A DNA stretch of 62,347 nucleotides from an uncultured Collinsella sp. (GTDB lineage: Bacteria; Actinomycetota; Coriobacteriia; Coriobacteriales; Coriobacteriaceae): positions 1 to 62,347 of the forward strand of contig URZI01000010.1 in NCBI GenBank assembly GCA_900552385.1, given 5' to 3'. The translations under genes and the position numbers were made by a program. Below, piece after piece: positions 43,452 through 52,011 of the stretch (the first letter of the stretch is position 1; every line of letters begins with the position of its first letter). The notes under the pieces are model-generated. The model did not search any database and had not been told where the DNA came from. It saw nothing but the letters and a program-made list of their open reading frames with translations.

Positions 43452-45113
43452 ATGATTGCAAAGACCATTCGCACCTGTTTTCCGATCGCTGCGGCTGCCG
43501 TTTCCGACAAGGCCGAGGAGATCAACAAGCTCAACGTCTTCCCCGTACCCGATGGCGATACCGGCACCAACATGTCGCTCACGCTCGCCTCGGTGACCAA
43601 GGAGCTCTCTGCCCTTCCCGCCGATGCCGATATGGAGGCCATCGCCGGTGCCATCACCCACGGCTCTCTCATGGGCGCTCGCGGTAACTCCGGCGTTATT
43701 ACCTCGCAGATTCTTCGCGGCGTGGCCGAGGGCCTTGTCTCTGCCGACGAGCCTATTACGTCCGCCAACATTGCCTTCGCCTTCCGTCGTGCCGTCAAGG
43801 TCGCCTTCCAGGCTGTCCGCAAGCCCATCGAGGGCACGATCCTCACGGTCCTGCGCGATGTCTCGACCAAGGCCGATGAGTGCGAGAAGAAGAAGTTCTC
43901 GGCCGAGGATGCGCTCGATGCTATCGTCGTCGAGGCGTACCAGTCCGTCGCCCGCACGCCCGACTTGCTGCCCGTCCTCAAAGAGAACGGCGTGGTCGAC
44001 TCAGGCGCCTTCGGCTTTGCCATCTTCCTGGAGAACTTTGTTGCCGCCGCGCTTGGTCGCAGCACCGTTGTCGAGGATTTCTCCGCTACGTTTGACTCCG
44101 CCGGCTCTGCCCGCGATGCCGCTCTTGGCCGCGTTGAGATCGAGGCTAACGACGACTGGGAGGGCTCGGAGTTCCGCTACTGCAACGAGTTTCTCTTTAA
44201 GGCCGATGCCCCGTTTGACGAGGACGAATGCCTTAAGTTCCTAGGCTCCATGGGCGACTGTGAGCTGCTCGTGGGCGCCTATCCCGACTACAAGATCCAT
44301 GTGCACTCCAATACCCCCAACCTGGTGCTCGAGCACATGCTGCAGCTCGGTCAGATCTATGAGGTCTTTATCCACAACATGGAGATGGAGGCCCACGACC
44401 GTACCGCTAAGATCCACGAGGATCAGGAAAAGGCCGCCGAGCCCGCCAAGGCGCTGGGCTTTGTCGCCGTTGCCGCTGGTTCCGGCGAGGCCGACATCCT
44501 CAAGTCCCTTGGCGTCGACGTGGTCGTCTCCGGTGGCCAGACTATGAATCCCTCGACCGCCGACCTGCTGGGCGCAGTGGACCAGGTCAACGCGACCTCG
44601 GTCATCATCTTGCCCAACAACGGCAACATCCGCATGGCCGCTGAGGCTGCTGCCTCAGCCTGCACCGACAAGAAGGTCGCCGTCGTTCCCACCAAGACCG
44701 TCCCGCAGGCCTTCTCCGCGCTGTTCGCAGTCCTGCCCGATTCCGAGCTCGAGGATGCCGTCGCCGCCATGGTCGACGCCATCAGCGAGGTCCGCGATGG
44801 CGAGGTCACCCGCGCCGTGCGCGACTCTAGTGCCTCTGACGGTTCTCCGATTCACTCCGGTGACGTCATGGGTATCATCGCCGGCTCCATCGACGTGGTC
44901 GGCTCCGACGTGAAGCAGGTCACGCTCGACTGCATCAACCGCATGCAGGAGGAAGAGGAGGGCGACGCGCTGACGATTCTGGCCGGCGAGGAGCTGTCCG
45001 ATGAGGCCTTCCAGGAGATCGTCGACGCCATCGAGGAAGCTCAGCCCGACTTGGAGATTGACGCCCATCGTGGCGAGCAGCCGCTCTATCCCGTGATCTT
45101 CTCGATCGAGTAG
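43452..45113 (+). CDS. fakA: DAK2-domain fatty acid kinase-like protein (FakA/YloV)
   Basis: 553 residues. The N-terminal DhaL-type ATP-binding domain has the Mg2+-binding NVFPVPDGDTGTNMSLTLAS near residue 26 and ITHGSLMGARGNSGVITSQI near 72. The middle and C-terminal domains carry YPDYKIHVHSNTPNLVLEHM and VVSGGQTMNPSTADLLGAVD, as in FakA. The family phosphorylates fatty acids held by a FakB (DegV) partner, feeding phospholipid synthesis; plsX downstream in this window acts in the same pathway. Full length compared with about 550 residues in the family. Confidence 0.9.
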   Translation: MIAKTIRTCFPIAAAAVSDKAEEINKLNVFPVPDGDTGTNMSLTLASVTKELSALPADADMEAIAGAITHGSLMGARGNSGVITSQILRGVAEGLVSADEPITSANIAFAFRRAVKVAFQAVRKPIEGTILTVLRDVSTKADECEKKKFSAEDALDAIVVEAYQSVARTPDLLPVLKENGVVDSGAFGFAIFLENFVAAALGRSTVVEDFSATFDSAGSARDAALGRVEIEANDDWEGSEFRYCNEFLFKADAPFDEDECLKFLGSMGDCELLVGAYPDYKIHVHSNTPNLVLEHMLQLGQIYEVFIHNMEMEAHDRTAKIHEDQEKAAEPAKALGFVAVAAGSGEADILKSLGVDVVVSGGQTMNPSTADLLGAVDQVNATSVIILPNNGNIRMAAEAAASACTDKKVAVVPTKTVPQAFSALFAVLPDSELEDAVAAMVDAISEVRDGEVTRAVRDSSASDGSPIHSGDVMGIIAGSIDVVGSDVKQVTLDCINRMQEEEEGDALTILAGEELSDEAFQEIVDAIEEAQPDLEIDAHRGEQPLYPVIFSIE

Positions 45114-45123
45114 GCATCTGCCC

Positions 45124-47301
45124 ATGTCCGAGCTCTGCTCCGTGCCGCGCGTCTCGGAGCGCTTTGCCCAGAGCAATGCGCTCGACGAGGATATCGCGCG
45201 ACTCAAATATGTTTCGGGTAAACGTGAGGAGGCCCTTCGCCGTCTGGGAATTAGGACGGTGGGGGACCTCCTTCTCCATATCCCTCATCGATACCTCGAC
45301 TTTACCCGTTCGTGGTCCATCGAGATGGCGCCCATCGGTACCGTGTGCACCATCATCGCCACGGTCGACCGCATCGTCCAAAAGCAGCCGCGTCCGCGCA
45401 TGCAGGTGACCGAGGTATCGCTGGTGGACGAGACGGGCGTGTTGCAGGTCGCCTTTTTCCGCCAGCCCTGGATTGCCCAGCAGCTTAAACAGGGCGACCG
45501 CCTGGCCGTGATGGGCAAGGTTGAGTTTGCCTACGGTTTTAAGCAGATGGCCTCGCCGCACTTTGAAAAGCTCGATGACGGGCGTGCTGCGGGCACCATC
45601 CTGCCGGTCCATTACGTGAGCGATGGCGTGAGCCAGGCGTGGATGCGCCGCATCGTAAGCGGCGCGCTCGAGGTCGTCGGCAATCCGTTCGATCCGATTC
45701 CCGCGCCGCTGCGCGCAAAGCGGAAGCTCATGAGCAATGCCCGCGCGTTGCGTTCGATCCACTTTCCATCGAGTATGGCAGAGCGCGATATCGCGCGCGC
45801 ACGGCTTGCCTACGAGGAGTGCCTCTACCTGCAGCTGGCGCTGCGCCTGCGCAACGTCGGCGGCCTGGTCGATGTGGTTCCCTATGCCCACACCGCGGGC
45901 GAGCACCTGGCCGCGCTTAAGCAAGCCCTGCCGTTTTCGCTGAGCGACGAGCAGGAGACCGCGTTCCAAGATATCCTGCGCGATATGTGCGATGGTGGGC
46001 GCGTGATGAACCGCCTGCTGCTGGGCGATGTCGGTACAGGTAAGACCGCCGTTGCCGCCTGCGCTCTGGCTGTGGCTGCCGATAGCGGTACGCAGGCCTG
46101 CGTTATGGCGCCCACGGGCGTGTTGGCGCGCCAATATGCCGATAAGACCGGCCCTCTGCTCTCGCAGGCGGGCATGCCCTGGGCGCTTCTGACGGGTGCC
46201 ACGCCGGCCTCAGAGCGCGAGCAGATCCATGCCCAGCTTGAATCGGGCGAGCTCGACGTCCTCTTTGGAACCCACGCGGTGCTTTCGGATAACGTTGCGT
46301 TCAATCATCTGTCGCTTGTCGTCATCGACGAGCAGCACCGGTTTGGCGTTGGTCAACGCAACGCCCTACGCGCGAAGGGCCCCGGTGCGGACCTGCTCGT
46401 TATGACGGCGACACCGATCCCGCGTACGCTGGCGCTTTCGGTCTACGGCGATCTGGACACGAGTATCATCCGCCATCGGCCCGTCCCTGGCGCTGGCGTG
46501 ACGACACGCGTGCTCACCGAGTCGAGCCGCGACCTCGCCTATGGCGCCATCCGCGAGGCGCATGAAAAGGGTCAGCAGGCCTACGTGATTTGCCCGCTCG
46601 TGGAGCCGAGTGACTCGGCCGATGAGCTTGAAGACGTGCCCGGTATCGCCCGCGACGACGAGGGCCGCGTGACCGTGCCTGTGCCGCTGCACGATACGGC
46701 GACCGAGCTCGATCGCCTGCGTCTGGCGTTGCCGGGTCTTGCCATCGAGCGCCTTCACGGCCGTATGCCAGCGGGGGAGAAGGATCGCGTGATCGACGCC
46801 TTCAAGCGTGGCGAGATTGACGTGCTCGTCTCGACTACGGTGGTCGAGGTGGGCGTCGACGTGCCCAACGCCACCGTCATGGTCATCGAGAACGGTGAGC
46901 GGTTTGGCTTGGCGGCGCTGCATCAGCTACGCGGTCGCGTGGGCCGCGGCAGCGTGTCGGGCACGTGCCTGGTCATGACGCACTCCAAGGGCAATGGCGG
47001 CGCCTCGGCGGCACAAGACCGTCTCCAGTCGCTCGAAAAGACCTCGGATGGTTTTACGCTTGCCCAGATGGACCTGCGTCTGCGTCACGAGGGCGAAATC
47101 CTGGGGTACCGTCAGCACGGTGGCGTGACCTTGCGCTTTGTGGACCTGGATGCCGATGAGGACCTTATCGAATGGGCCCATTTGGACGCGGTCGAGCTCT
47201 TGCGGTATGCTTGCAACCTTGACTCTGTGGCGACGCGTCCCTTGCGCGAGGCGGTCGCCATGCGTTATCGACATATCTTTAAGGAGGTCAGCGGAGGATG
47301 A
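45124..47301 (+). CDS. recG: ATP-dependent DNA helicase RecG
   Basis: 725 residues. N-terminal wedge domain with RLGIRTVGDLLLHIPHRYLD and an OB-fold (VTEVSLVDETGVLQVAFFRQ). Helicase motifs: Walker A GDVGTGKT (301-308), DEQH box 402-405 (VIDEQHRFGVGQRNAL), MTATPIPRTLALSVYGDLD, and RGRVGRGSVSGTCLVMT. RecG remodels stalled replication forks and branched recombination intermediates. Its stop overlaps rsmD (ATGA). Confidence 0.95.
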   Translation: MSELCSVPRVSERFAQSNALDEDIARLKYVSGKREEALRRLGIRTVGDLLLHIPHRYLDFTRSWSIEMAPIGTVCTIIATVDRIVQKQPRPRMQVTEVSLVDETGVLQVAFFRQPWIAQQLKQGDRLAVMGKVEFAYGFKQMASPHFEKLDDGRAAGTILPVHYVSDGVSQAWMRRIVSGALEVVGNPFDPIPAPLRAKRKLMSNARALRSIHFPSSMAERDIARARLAYEECLYLQLALRLRNVGGLVDVVPYAHTAGEHLAALKQALPFSLSDEQETAFQDILRDMCDGGRVMNRLLLGDVGTGKTAVAACALAVAADSGTQACVMAPTGVLARQYADKTGPLLSQAGMPWALLTGATPASEREQIHAQLESGELDVLFGTHAVLSDNVAFNHLSLVVIDEQHRFGVGQRNALRAKGPGADLLVMTATPIPRTLALSVYGDLDTSIIRHRPVPGAGVTTRVLTESSRDLAYGAIREAHEKGQQAYVICPLVEPSDSADELEDVPGIARDDEGRVTVPVPLHDTATELDRLRLALPGLAIERLHGRMPAGEKDRVIDAFKRGEIDVLVSTTVVEVGVDVPNATVMVIENGERFGLAALHQLRGRVGRGSVSGTCLVMTHSKGNGGASAAQDRLQSLEKTSDGFTLAQMDLRLRHEGEILGYRQHGGVTLRFVDLDADEDLIEWAHLDAVELLRYACNLDSVATRPLREAVAMRYRHIFKEVSGG

Positions 47302-47954
47302 GAATCATCGGCGGCGAATGGCGCGGTCGTAAGATCGAGGAGCCCCGTGGTCGCGATGTCACCCGCCCCACGACTGATCGCGTGCGCGAGGCGTGCGCAT
47401 CTATGGTCATGTCGGCATTCGATTTCGATTTGGACGAGGTTCGTGTGCTGGACGCCTTTGGCGGCTCCGGTGCCTTAGGGTTAGAGATGCTCTCTCGTGG
47501 GGCCCGCTCGCTCACGACGTTTGAGATCGATCGCAACGCCGCGCGGGTCATTACCAAGAATATCGAGTCGCTCTGCCGTGACCGTGCGCGTTGGCGTGTG
47601 GTCACGGGCGACATGCTGGCAAGTGCCTCGCGCGGTCGTGTACCGGGCGGCCCCTTTGATTTGGTCCTGCTCGACCCGCCCTATGCTTTTGGTGCCGAGC
47701 CGGTCGAGGAAATGCTGCAGAACCTGGCTCAGCAGGGTCTGCTTGCGCCTGGCGCTTATGCCCTGTTTGAGCATGCCTCCGCCGATGCGGGCGCGCATCC
47801 GGCAGGCTTTGAGACTGTACGTGAGAAGCGCTACGGCATTACCTCGGTCGACCTGCTTCGTTGGGTCGGCGATGACGACGGTGAGGACGATAGTGCCGTC
47901 ACCGATGCCGATAACAACGATGCCACGACGTTTCAGGAGGACGCCCATGAATGA
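47298..47954 (+). CDS. rsmD: 16S rRNA (guanine-966-N2)-methyltransferase
   Basis: 218 residues. Begins MRIIGGEWRGRKIEEPRGRD with RPTTDRVREA; the AdoMet loop is VLDAFGGSGALGLEMLSRGA and the N6/N2 amino-methylase motif is LLDPPYAFG. A 25-residue acidic tail (DDDGEDDSAVTDADNNDATT) extends beyond the usual end. Forms a conserved pair with coaD, which it overlaps by eight bases. Confidence 0.93.
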   Translation: MRIIGGEWRGRKIEEPRGRDVTRPTTDRVREACASMVMSAFDFDLDEVRVLDAFGGSGALGLEMLSRGARSLTTFEIDRNAARVITKNIESLCRDRARWRVVTGDMLASASRGRVPGGPFDLVLLDPPYAFGAEPVEEMLQNLAQQGLLAPGAYALFEHASADAGAHPAGFETVREKRYGITSVDLLRWVGDDDGEDDSAVTDADNNDATTFQEDAHE

Positions 47955-48444
47955 CACCATCAACCGCGTGATCGTCCCGGGCACCTTCGATCCCATCACG
48001 TTTGGCCATATCGATGTGATCCGCCGCGCCCGCCGCATCTTTCCCAGCGTGATCGTCGCTGTTGCCGAGTCGCAGGGTAAAAACGGTGTGGGCACCACGT
48101 TTATGCTCGATGAGCGCGTGGCGCTGGCCCGCGAGGCGCTCGGTGATATCGACGGCGTCGAGGTCCTGCCCTTTACCGGCCTCTTGGTCGACTTTGCTCG
48201 TGAGCAGGGGGCGGGGGCCGTGGTCAAGGGTCTGCGCGCCATGACCGACTTTGAGTATGAGCTGCAGCAGGCCGACCTTAACTATCGCCTGGATAGCGAG
48301 CTGGAGTCCATCTTTGTCATGAGTGCGCCGCAGTACGGCTATATCTCGAGCTCGGTCGTTCGCCAGATCGCCTCGCTCGGCAGTGACGTATCGACGTTTG
48401 TCCCGTCCAACGTGGTCGAAGCGCTCAAACATCGCTTTTCGTGA
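47947..48444 (+). CDS. coaD: Phosphopantetheine adenylyltransferase
   Basis: 165 residues. Fourth step of coenzyme A synthesis. Motifs VPGTFDPITFGHIDVIRRA (T/HxGH), VKGLRAMTDFEYELQQADLN and YGYISSSVVRQIASLG are complete. ATG 47947 has CAGGAGGA upstream within rsmD. Confidence 0.95.
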   Translation: MNDTINRVIVPGTFDPITFGHIDVIRRARRIFPSVIVAVAESQGKNGVGTTFMLDERVALAREALGDIDGVEVLPFTGLLVDFAREQGAGAVVKGLRAMTDFEYELQQADLNYRLDSELESIFVMSAPQYGYISSSVVRQIASLGSDVSTFVPSNVVEALKHRFS

Positions 48445-48512
48445 CGTTTCTTATTGCCTGGTGGCATGTGGTAAACTAGCACGATGATATGTTACCTATG
48501 AAAGGAGACCGG

Positions 48513-49010
48513 ATGCCGGGCGAGAATTTTCCTGGCGATAGGATCGTCAGCTTGGTCGATGAGCTCGAAGGGCTGATCGAGGAAGCCAAGCCGCCTTTCG
48601 GCAAGAACGCTCAGTTCAAGGTCATCGACGCCGACGTGTTCTTCAACATCCTCGACGAGATCCGCATGAGCTATCCCGAGGAGTGGCAGAAGTCCCGCCG
48701 TATCCTTAAGGAGCGCGAGGAGCTTATGGCTTCCGCCGCCGCTCAGGCCGATTCCATCATCGCCGACGCTCAGCAGCAGGCCCTCACCATTGCCGGTGAG
48801 CAGGAGATCGTTCGCCTTGCGCAGCAGCAGGCCGACGACATCCGCGATCGTGCCCAGCAGTACGAGCGCGAGACGCGTTATGCTGCCGAGGACTACGCAG
48901 AGCAGGTCTTTACGCACCTGGAGGAGAACCTCAAGAGCCTGACCGGCACCGTTACCCGTTGCCGTCAGCAGCTCAACGAGGGTGCCGCCCAACAGAATGG
49001 TCAGTGGTAA
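48513..49010 (+). CDS. DivIVA-like coiled-coil protein
   Basis: 165 residues from ATG 48513 behind AAAGGAGA. An N-terminal segment (DRIVSLVDELEGLIEEAKPP) with FKVIDADVFFNILDEIRMSY is followed by a long Ala/Gln/Glu coiled coil (about 60-150: AAQADSIIADAQQQALTIAG, QQADDIRDRAQQYERETRYA). Similar proteins lie between coaD and the DUF177-rpmF pair in actinobacteria and resemble DivIVA/SepIVA cell-division proteins. No membrane segment. The stop overlaps the next start by one base (TAATG). Confidence 0.75.
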   Translation: MPGENFPGDRIVSLVDELEGLIEEAKPPFGKNAQFKVIDADVFFNILDEIRMSYPEEWQKSRRILKEREELMASAAAQADSIIADAQQQALTIAGEQEIVRLAQQQADDIRDRAQQYERETRYAAEDYAEQVFTHLEENLKSLTGTVTRCRQQLNEGAAQQNGQW

Positions 49011-49564
49011 TGGCTGAGTTCCCGAGCGTTACCGTCGATCTTTCCGAGCAGCTCGAGTTTCCTGGAGATTCGTATCCGCTGACCGGTAAGGTCGATGTCG
49101 CCACCTACACGGTGGGCGAGAAGGAGTACCAGCTTCAGGACGGCATCGACTACGACGTTGTCTTTACCAATGCCGGTACCGGTGTCTTGCTCACGGGTAT
49201 GGCCCGCGCACACGCCACTGGCGAGTGCGACCGTTGCCTGGAGCCCGCTTCGTTTGATATTGCCGGTGAGATTGAGGAGTTCTATCTCTTCCATGAGCCC
49301 GAGGACCCCGAGGCCTACGAAGACGGCTACGAGCTCCTGGGCGAGGATCGCATCGTCGATCTGGGTGAGCCCATCAATGACGCAGTCGTTATGGATACGC
49401 CGTTTGTGGTGCTCTGCAAGCCCGATTGTCGCGGTCTGTGCCCCACTTGCGGTTGCAATCTCAACGTCGAGCAATGCGATTGCGCCGCCCAGGCAGAGGC
49501 AGAATGGGCCGCTGCCACGGAAAATCCATTTGCAGCATTGAAGAATCTCAAGCTCGATGAGTAA
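49010..49564 (+). CDS. DUF177 (YceD) family protein
   Basis: 184 residues. The family marks are GMARAHATGECDRCLEPASF with two cysteines, IVDLGEPINDAVVMDTPFVV and the C-terminal CKPDCRGLCPTCGCNLNVEQ then CDC, a cysteine-rich zinc-type end. YceD-family proteins are tied to 23S rRNA accumulation and almost always precede rpmF, as here. Confidence 0.9.
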   Translation: MAEFPSVTVDLSEQLEFPGDSYPLTGKVDVATYTVGEKEYQLQDGIDYDVVFTNAGTGVLLTGMARAHATGECDRCLEPASFDIAGEIEEFYLFHEPEDPEAYEDGYELLGEDRIVDLGEPINDAVVMDTPFVVLCKPDCRGLCPTCGCNLNVEQCDCAAQAEAEWAAATENPFAALKNLKLDE

Positions 49565-49628
49565 AACTGTGGTAGTATCGCTACTTGCGCGTAATCGCCA
49601 CACTGGATAGTTCATAAGGAAGGTCACT

Positions 49629-49808
49629 ATGCCCGTACCTAAACAAAAGCAGGGTCGTATCCGCACTCACACCCGTCGTTCCGCCAACATGAAGATCTCG
49701 GCTGCGGCTCAGTCCACGTGCCCCCGTTGCGGCGCTGTCAAGCTTCCGCACCACGTGTGCCCCAGCTGCGGTTTCTACAAGGACCGCGAGGTTATCGTTA
49801 CCGAGTAA
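49629..49808 (+). CDS. rpmF: 50S ribosomal protein L32
   Basis: 59 residues from ATG 49629 behind AAGGAAGG. Starts MPVPKQKQGRIRTHTRRSAN and carries the zinc-binding CPRCGAVKLPHHVCPSCG (C-x2-C ... C-x2-C). Complete and typical in length; last of the DUF177-rpmF pair. Confidence 0.96.
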   Translation: MPVPKQKQGRIRTHTRRSANMKISAAAQSTCPRCGAVKLPHHVCPSCGFYKDREVIVTE

Positions 49809-49848
49809 CGGTATACTCTGGATGCGATGCCGTTCCAAATGGAACCAC

Positions 49849-49878
49849 AATGGCCGGCTCAATGAGTCGGCCATTTTT
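49849..49878 (+). terminator. Terminator between rpmF and plsX
   Basis: AATGGCCGGCTC (49849-49860) pairs with GAGTCGGCCATT (49864-49875) with one mismatch, then TTT and G. Confidence 0.85.
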
Positions 49879-49895
49879 GTATAAGGAGCATGTAT

Positions 49896-50915
49896 ATGAG
49901 TAACGTTCGCGTTTGTGTAGACGTTGTGGGCGGAGATGAGAAACCTCAGGTCGTTCTCGATGGTATCGAGGCTGCGCTTGCCGCCGATCCCGATATCGAG
50001 GTCTTGGCAGCTGGCCCCGCCGAAATCGTCAATCCCTTTGCCGCCTCCCATGCGCGCGTCGAGGCCCTGGAGGCACCCGACGTTATCGCCATGGATGACG
50101 ATCCCATTCGCGCCGTGATGACCAAACGCAAGTCTTCGATTGTGCTGTCGTGCCGCGCCATCAAGAAGGGTAATGCGGACGCGTTCTTCTCTGCTGGTTC
50201 TACTGGTGCTATGACCGCCGCGGCTACCGCTTACGTGACGCCGTTTAGGTATCAGGCCGAAGGCAAAAAGCAGCCGGTGCGCCCCTGTCTGACCAATGCG
50301 CTGCCCAATCGCGCCGGCGGTCTGACGGTGCTGTGCGATATGGGCGCCAACCCCGATGTCGAGGTCGATGACATGGTGCGTTTTGCCCAGATGGGTAGCG
50401 CCTATGCCCGCGTCGTCCTTGGAATCGAGCATCCCCGCGTGGGCCTGCTTGCTAACGGCACCGAGGACGAGAAGGGCTCCAACTTTACCAAGGCCTGCTT
50501 CCCGGCCATGAAAGCCGCCGTCCCCGGCTTTGTTGGTAACTGCGAGGGAACGGACATCACCTCAGGTAACTTCGATGTCGTCGTTGCCGATGGCATGTCG
50601 GGCAATATTGCGCTCAAGGCCACCGAGGGCGCTGCCAAGTTTTTGCTGCAGGAGCTCAAAGGCGCCTTTATGGCCTCACTCGGTACCAAGATCGCCGCGT
50701 TGCTTATCAAAAAGCAGATGCGCGAGATTAAGGCCAAGCTCTCTGGCGATGCCAAGGGCGGCGCGATTCTTTTGGGCCTGCGCGGCGTGGTCCTGATCGG
50801 TCATGGTGCCACCTCGGTCGAGGCTGTCAAAAACGGTACGCTCGCGGCGGCCGAAGCCGTGCGCGCCGGGCTGGTCGAGAATGTCGCCAACTCCATGGAC
50901 GGTATCGTTTTATAA
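49896..50915 (+). CDS. plsX: Phosphate acyltransferase PlsX
   Basis: 339 residues; ATG 49896 preferred (AAGGAG eight bases upstream) over ATG 49890. Converts acyl-ACP to acyl phosphate for phosphatidic acid synthesis. Motifs: VCVDVVGGDEKPQVVLDGIE, FFSAGSTGAMTAAATAYV, LCDMGANPDVEVDDMVRFAQ, LLANGTEDEKGSNFTKACF and VVADGMSGNIALKATEGAAK. Next to acpP as in many bacteria. Peripheral membrane enzyme. Confidence 0.95.
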   Translation: MSNVRVCVDVVGGDEKPQVVLDGIEAALAADPDIEVLAAGPAEIVNPFAASHARVEALEAPDVIAMDDDPIRAVMTKRKSSIVLSCRAIKKGNADAFFSAGSTGAMTAAATAYVTPFRYQAEGKKQPVRPCLTNALPNRAGGLTVLCDMGANPDVEVDDMVRFAQMGSAYARVVLGIEHPRVGLLANGTEDEKGSNFTKACFPAMKAAVPGFVGNCEGTDITSGNFDVVVADGMSGNIALKATEGAAKFLLQELKGAFMASLGTKIAALLIKKQMREIKAKLSGDAKGGAILLGLRGVVLIGHGATSVEAVKNGTLAAAEAVRAGLVENVANSMDGIVL

Positions 50916-50972
50916 CAGCGGCGTTATGCGTCTTGGGGCGCACGTCGTGGGGTAGAATCAGAACCGTGTCTT

Positions 50973-51000
50973 GGTACCGTCCGGGCGGTACCATTCTTTT
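50973..51000 (+). terminator. Hairpin with T-rich tail between plsX and acpP
   Basis: GGTACCG (50973-50979) pairs with CGGTACC (50986-50992), then ATTCTTTT. Positioned 30 bp before acpP; may allow partial readthrough. Confidence 0.65.
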
Positions 51001-51029
51001 GGTATTCATGCACTATGAGAGGAAGCGCT

Positions 51030-51272
51030 ATGGACCGCTCCGAAATCTTCGACAAGATCGCCGAGGTCGCTGCTGACGTTCTGGGCGTCGATGTTGCCGA
51101 AATTAGCGATGAGACCACCTTTGACGACCTCGATGCCAACTCGCTCGAGCGCCTGCAGCTGGTTACGGCTATCGAGGACGAGTTCAACCTCGAGATCGAT
51201 GACGAGACCCTGCTCTCGCTCAACTCTGTCGCCGACGCCGTCGACGCTATCGAAGCTGCCAAGGAGGCCTAA
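51030..51272 (+). CDS. acpP: Acyl carrier protein
   Basis: 80 residues, very acidic, from ATG 51030 with AGAGGAAG upstream. The phosphopantetheine attachment serine is Ser38 in FDDLDANSLERLQLVTAIED; the usual D-S-L is N-S-L here. Helices I-IV are complete. Carries growing acyl chains and supplies PlsX. Its 3' end contains the ribosome site of rnc. Confidence 0.93.
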   Translation: MDRSEIFDKIAEVAADVLGVDVAEISDETTFDDLDANSLERLQLVTAIEDEFNLEIDDETLLSLNSVADAVDAIEAAKEA

Positions 51273-51275
51273 GTC

Positions 51276-52001
51276 TTGGCTTTATCCGAACGACTTACGC
51301 GCGCCCAGGAAATCCTGGGCCACGAGTTCAACAATAAGGTGCTGCTGCGCGCGGCGCTTACGCATCCCTCGGCAGTCGAGGGCCAGCCGGTTTCTGCCAG
51401 CTATGAGCGCCTTGAGTTCTTGGGCGATTCCATTTTGGGCGCCGTGGTCGCACGCTCCCTGTTTGAGTCCTATCCGGAGTTTGACGAGGGCAAGCTCACG
51501 CGCCTGAAGGTGTCGCTTGTCTCGGGTGCCACGCTGTCCGAGGTTTCTCACGAGCTGGGCATCGACGACATCATCATCTTTGGTGCCTCCGAGACCGGTA
51601 CCGGTGCGCGCGGCCTGCATTCGGCCCTTGAAAACGTCTACGAGTCGCTCGTGGGAGCGCTGTACCTGGATGCCGGCTGGGATGCGGCGGCGGAGTTCAT
51701 TCACCGTACGCTTAAGCCGCATTTGGCTTCTGAGCGTGCCGAGCATCCTGCGAACCCCAAGTCGTTTTTGCAGGAGTGCGTGCAAGCCGACGGTCACGAG
51801 CCCCCGGCGTATAAGCTCGTTGGCTCTGAGGGCCCGGCTCATGCGCCTACCTTTACCGCCGTGGTTTTGATCGATGGTATTCGCCAGGGTCGCGGCTCCG
51901 GCTCCTCAAAGAAGGAAGCCGAGGGAGCCGCCGCGCTCGAAGCGCTCGACCGCATGGGTTACACCACCAACGGCGTGATTCTGAATAAGAAGCACGTGTA
52001 A
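51276..52001 (+). CDS. rnc: Ribonuclease III
   Basis: 241 residues from TTG 51276 with AAGGAGG upstream in acpP. The catalytic signature ERLEFLGDSIL covers 44-54 (E47 and D51), and ALENVYESLVGALYLDAGWD gives the second metal site. The dsRNA-binding domain is PKSFLQECVQADGHEPPAYK through GSGSSKKEAEGAAALEALDR. Processes rRNA precursors and structured mRNAs. Confidence 0.95.
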   Translation: MALSERLTRAQEILGHEFNNKVLLRAALTHPSAVEGQPVSASYERLEFLGDSILGAVVARSLFESYPEFDEGKLTRLKVSLVSGATLSEVSHELGIDDIIIFGASETGTGARGLHSALENVYESLVGALYLDAGWDAAAEFIHRTLKPHLASERAEHPANPKSFLQECVQADGHEPPAYKLVGSEGPAHAPTFTAVVLIDGIRQGRGSGSSKKEAEGAAALEALDRMGYTTNGVILNKKHV

Positions 52002-52011
52002 GCGAGGAACC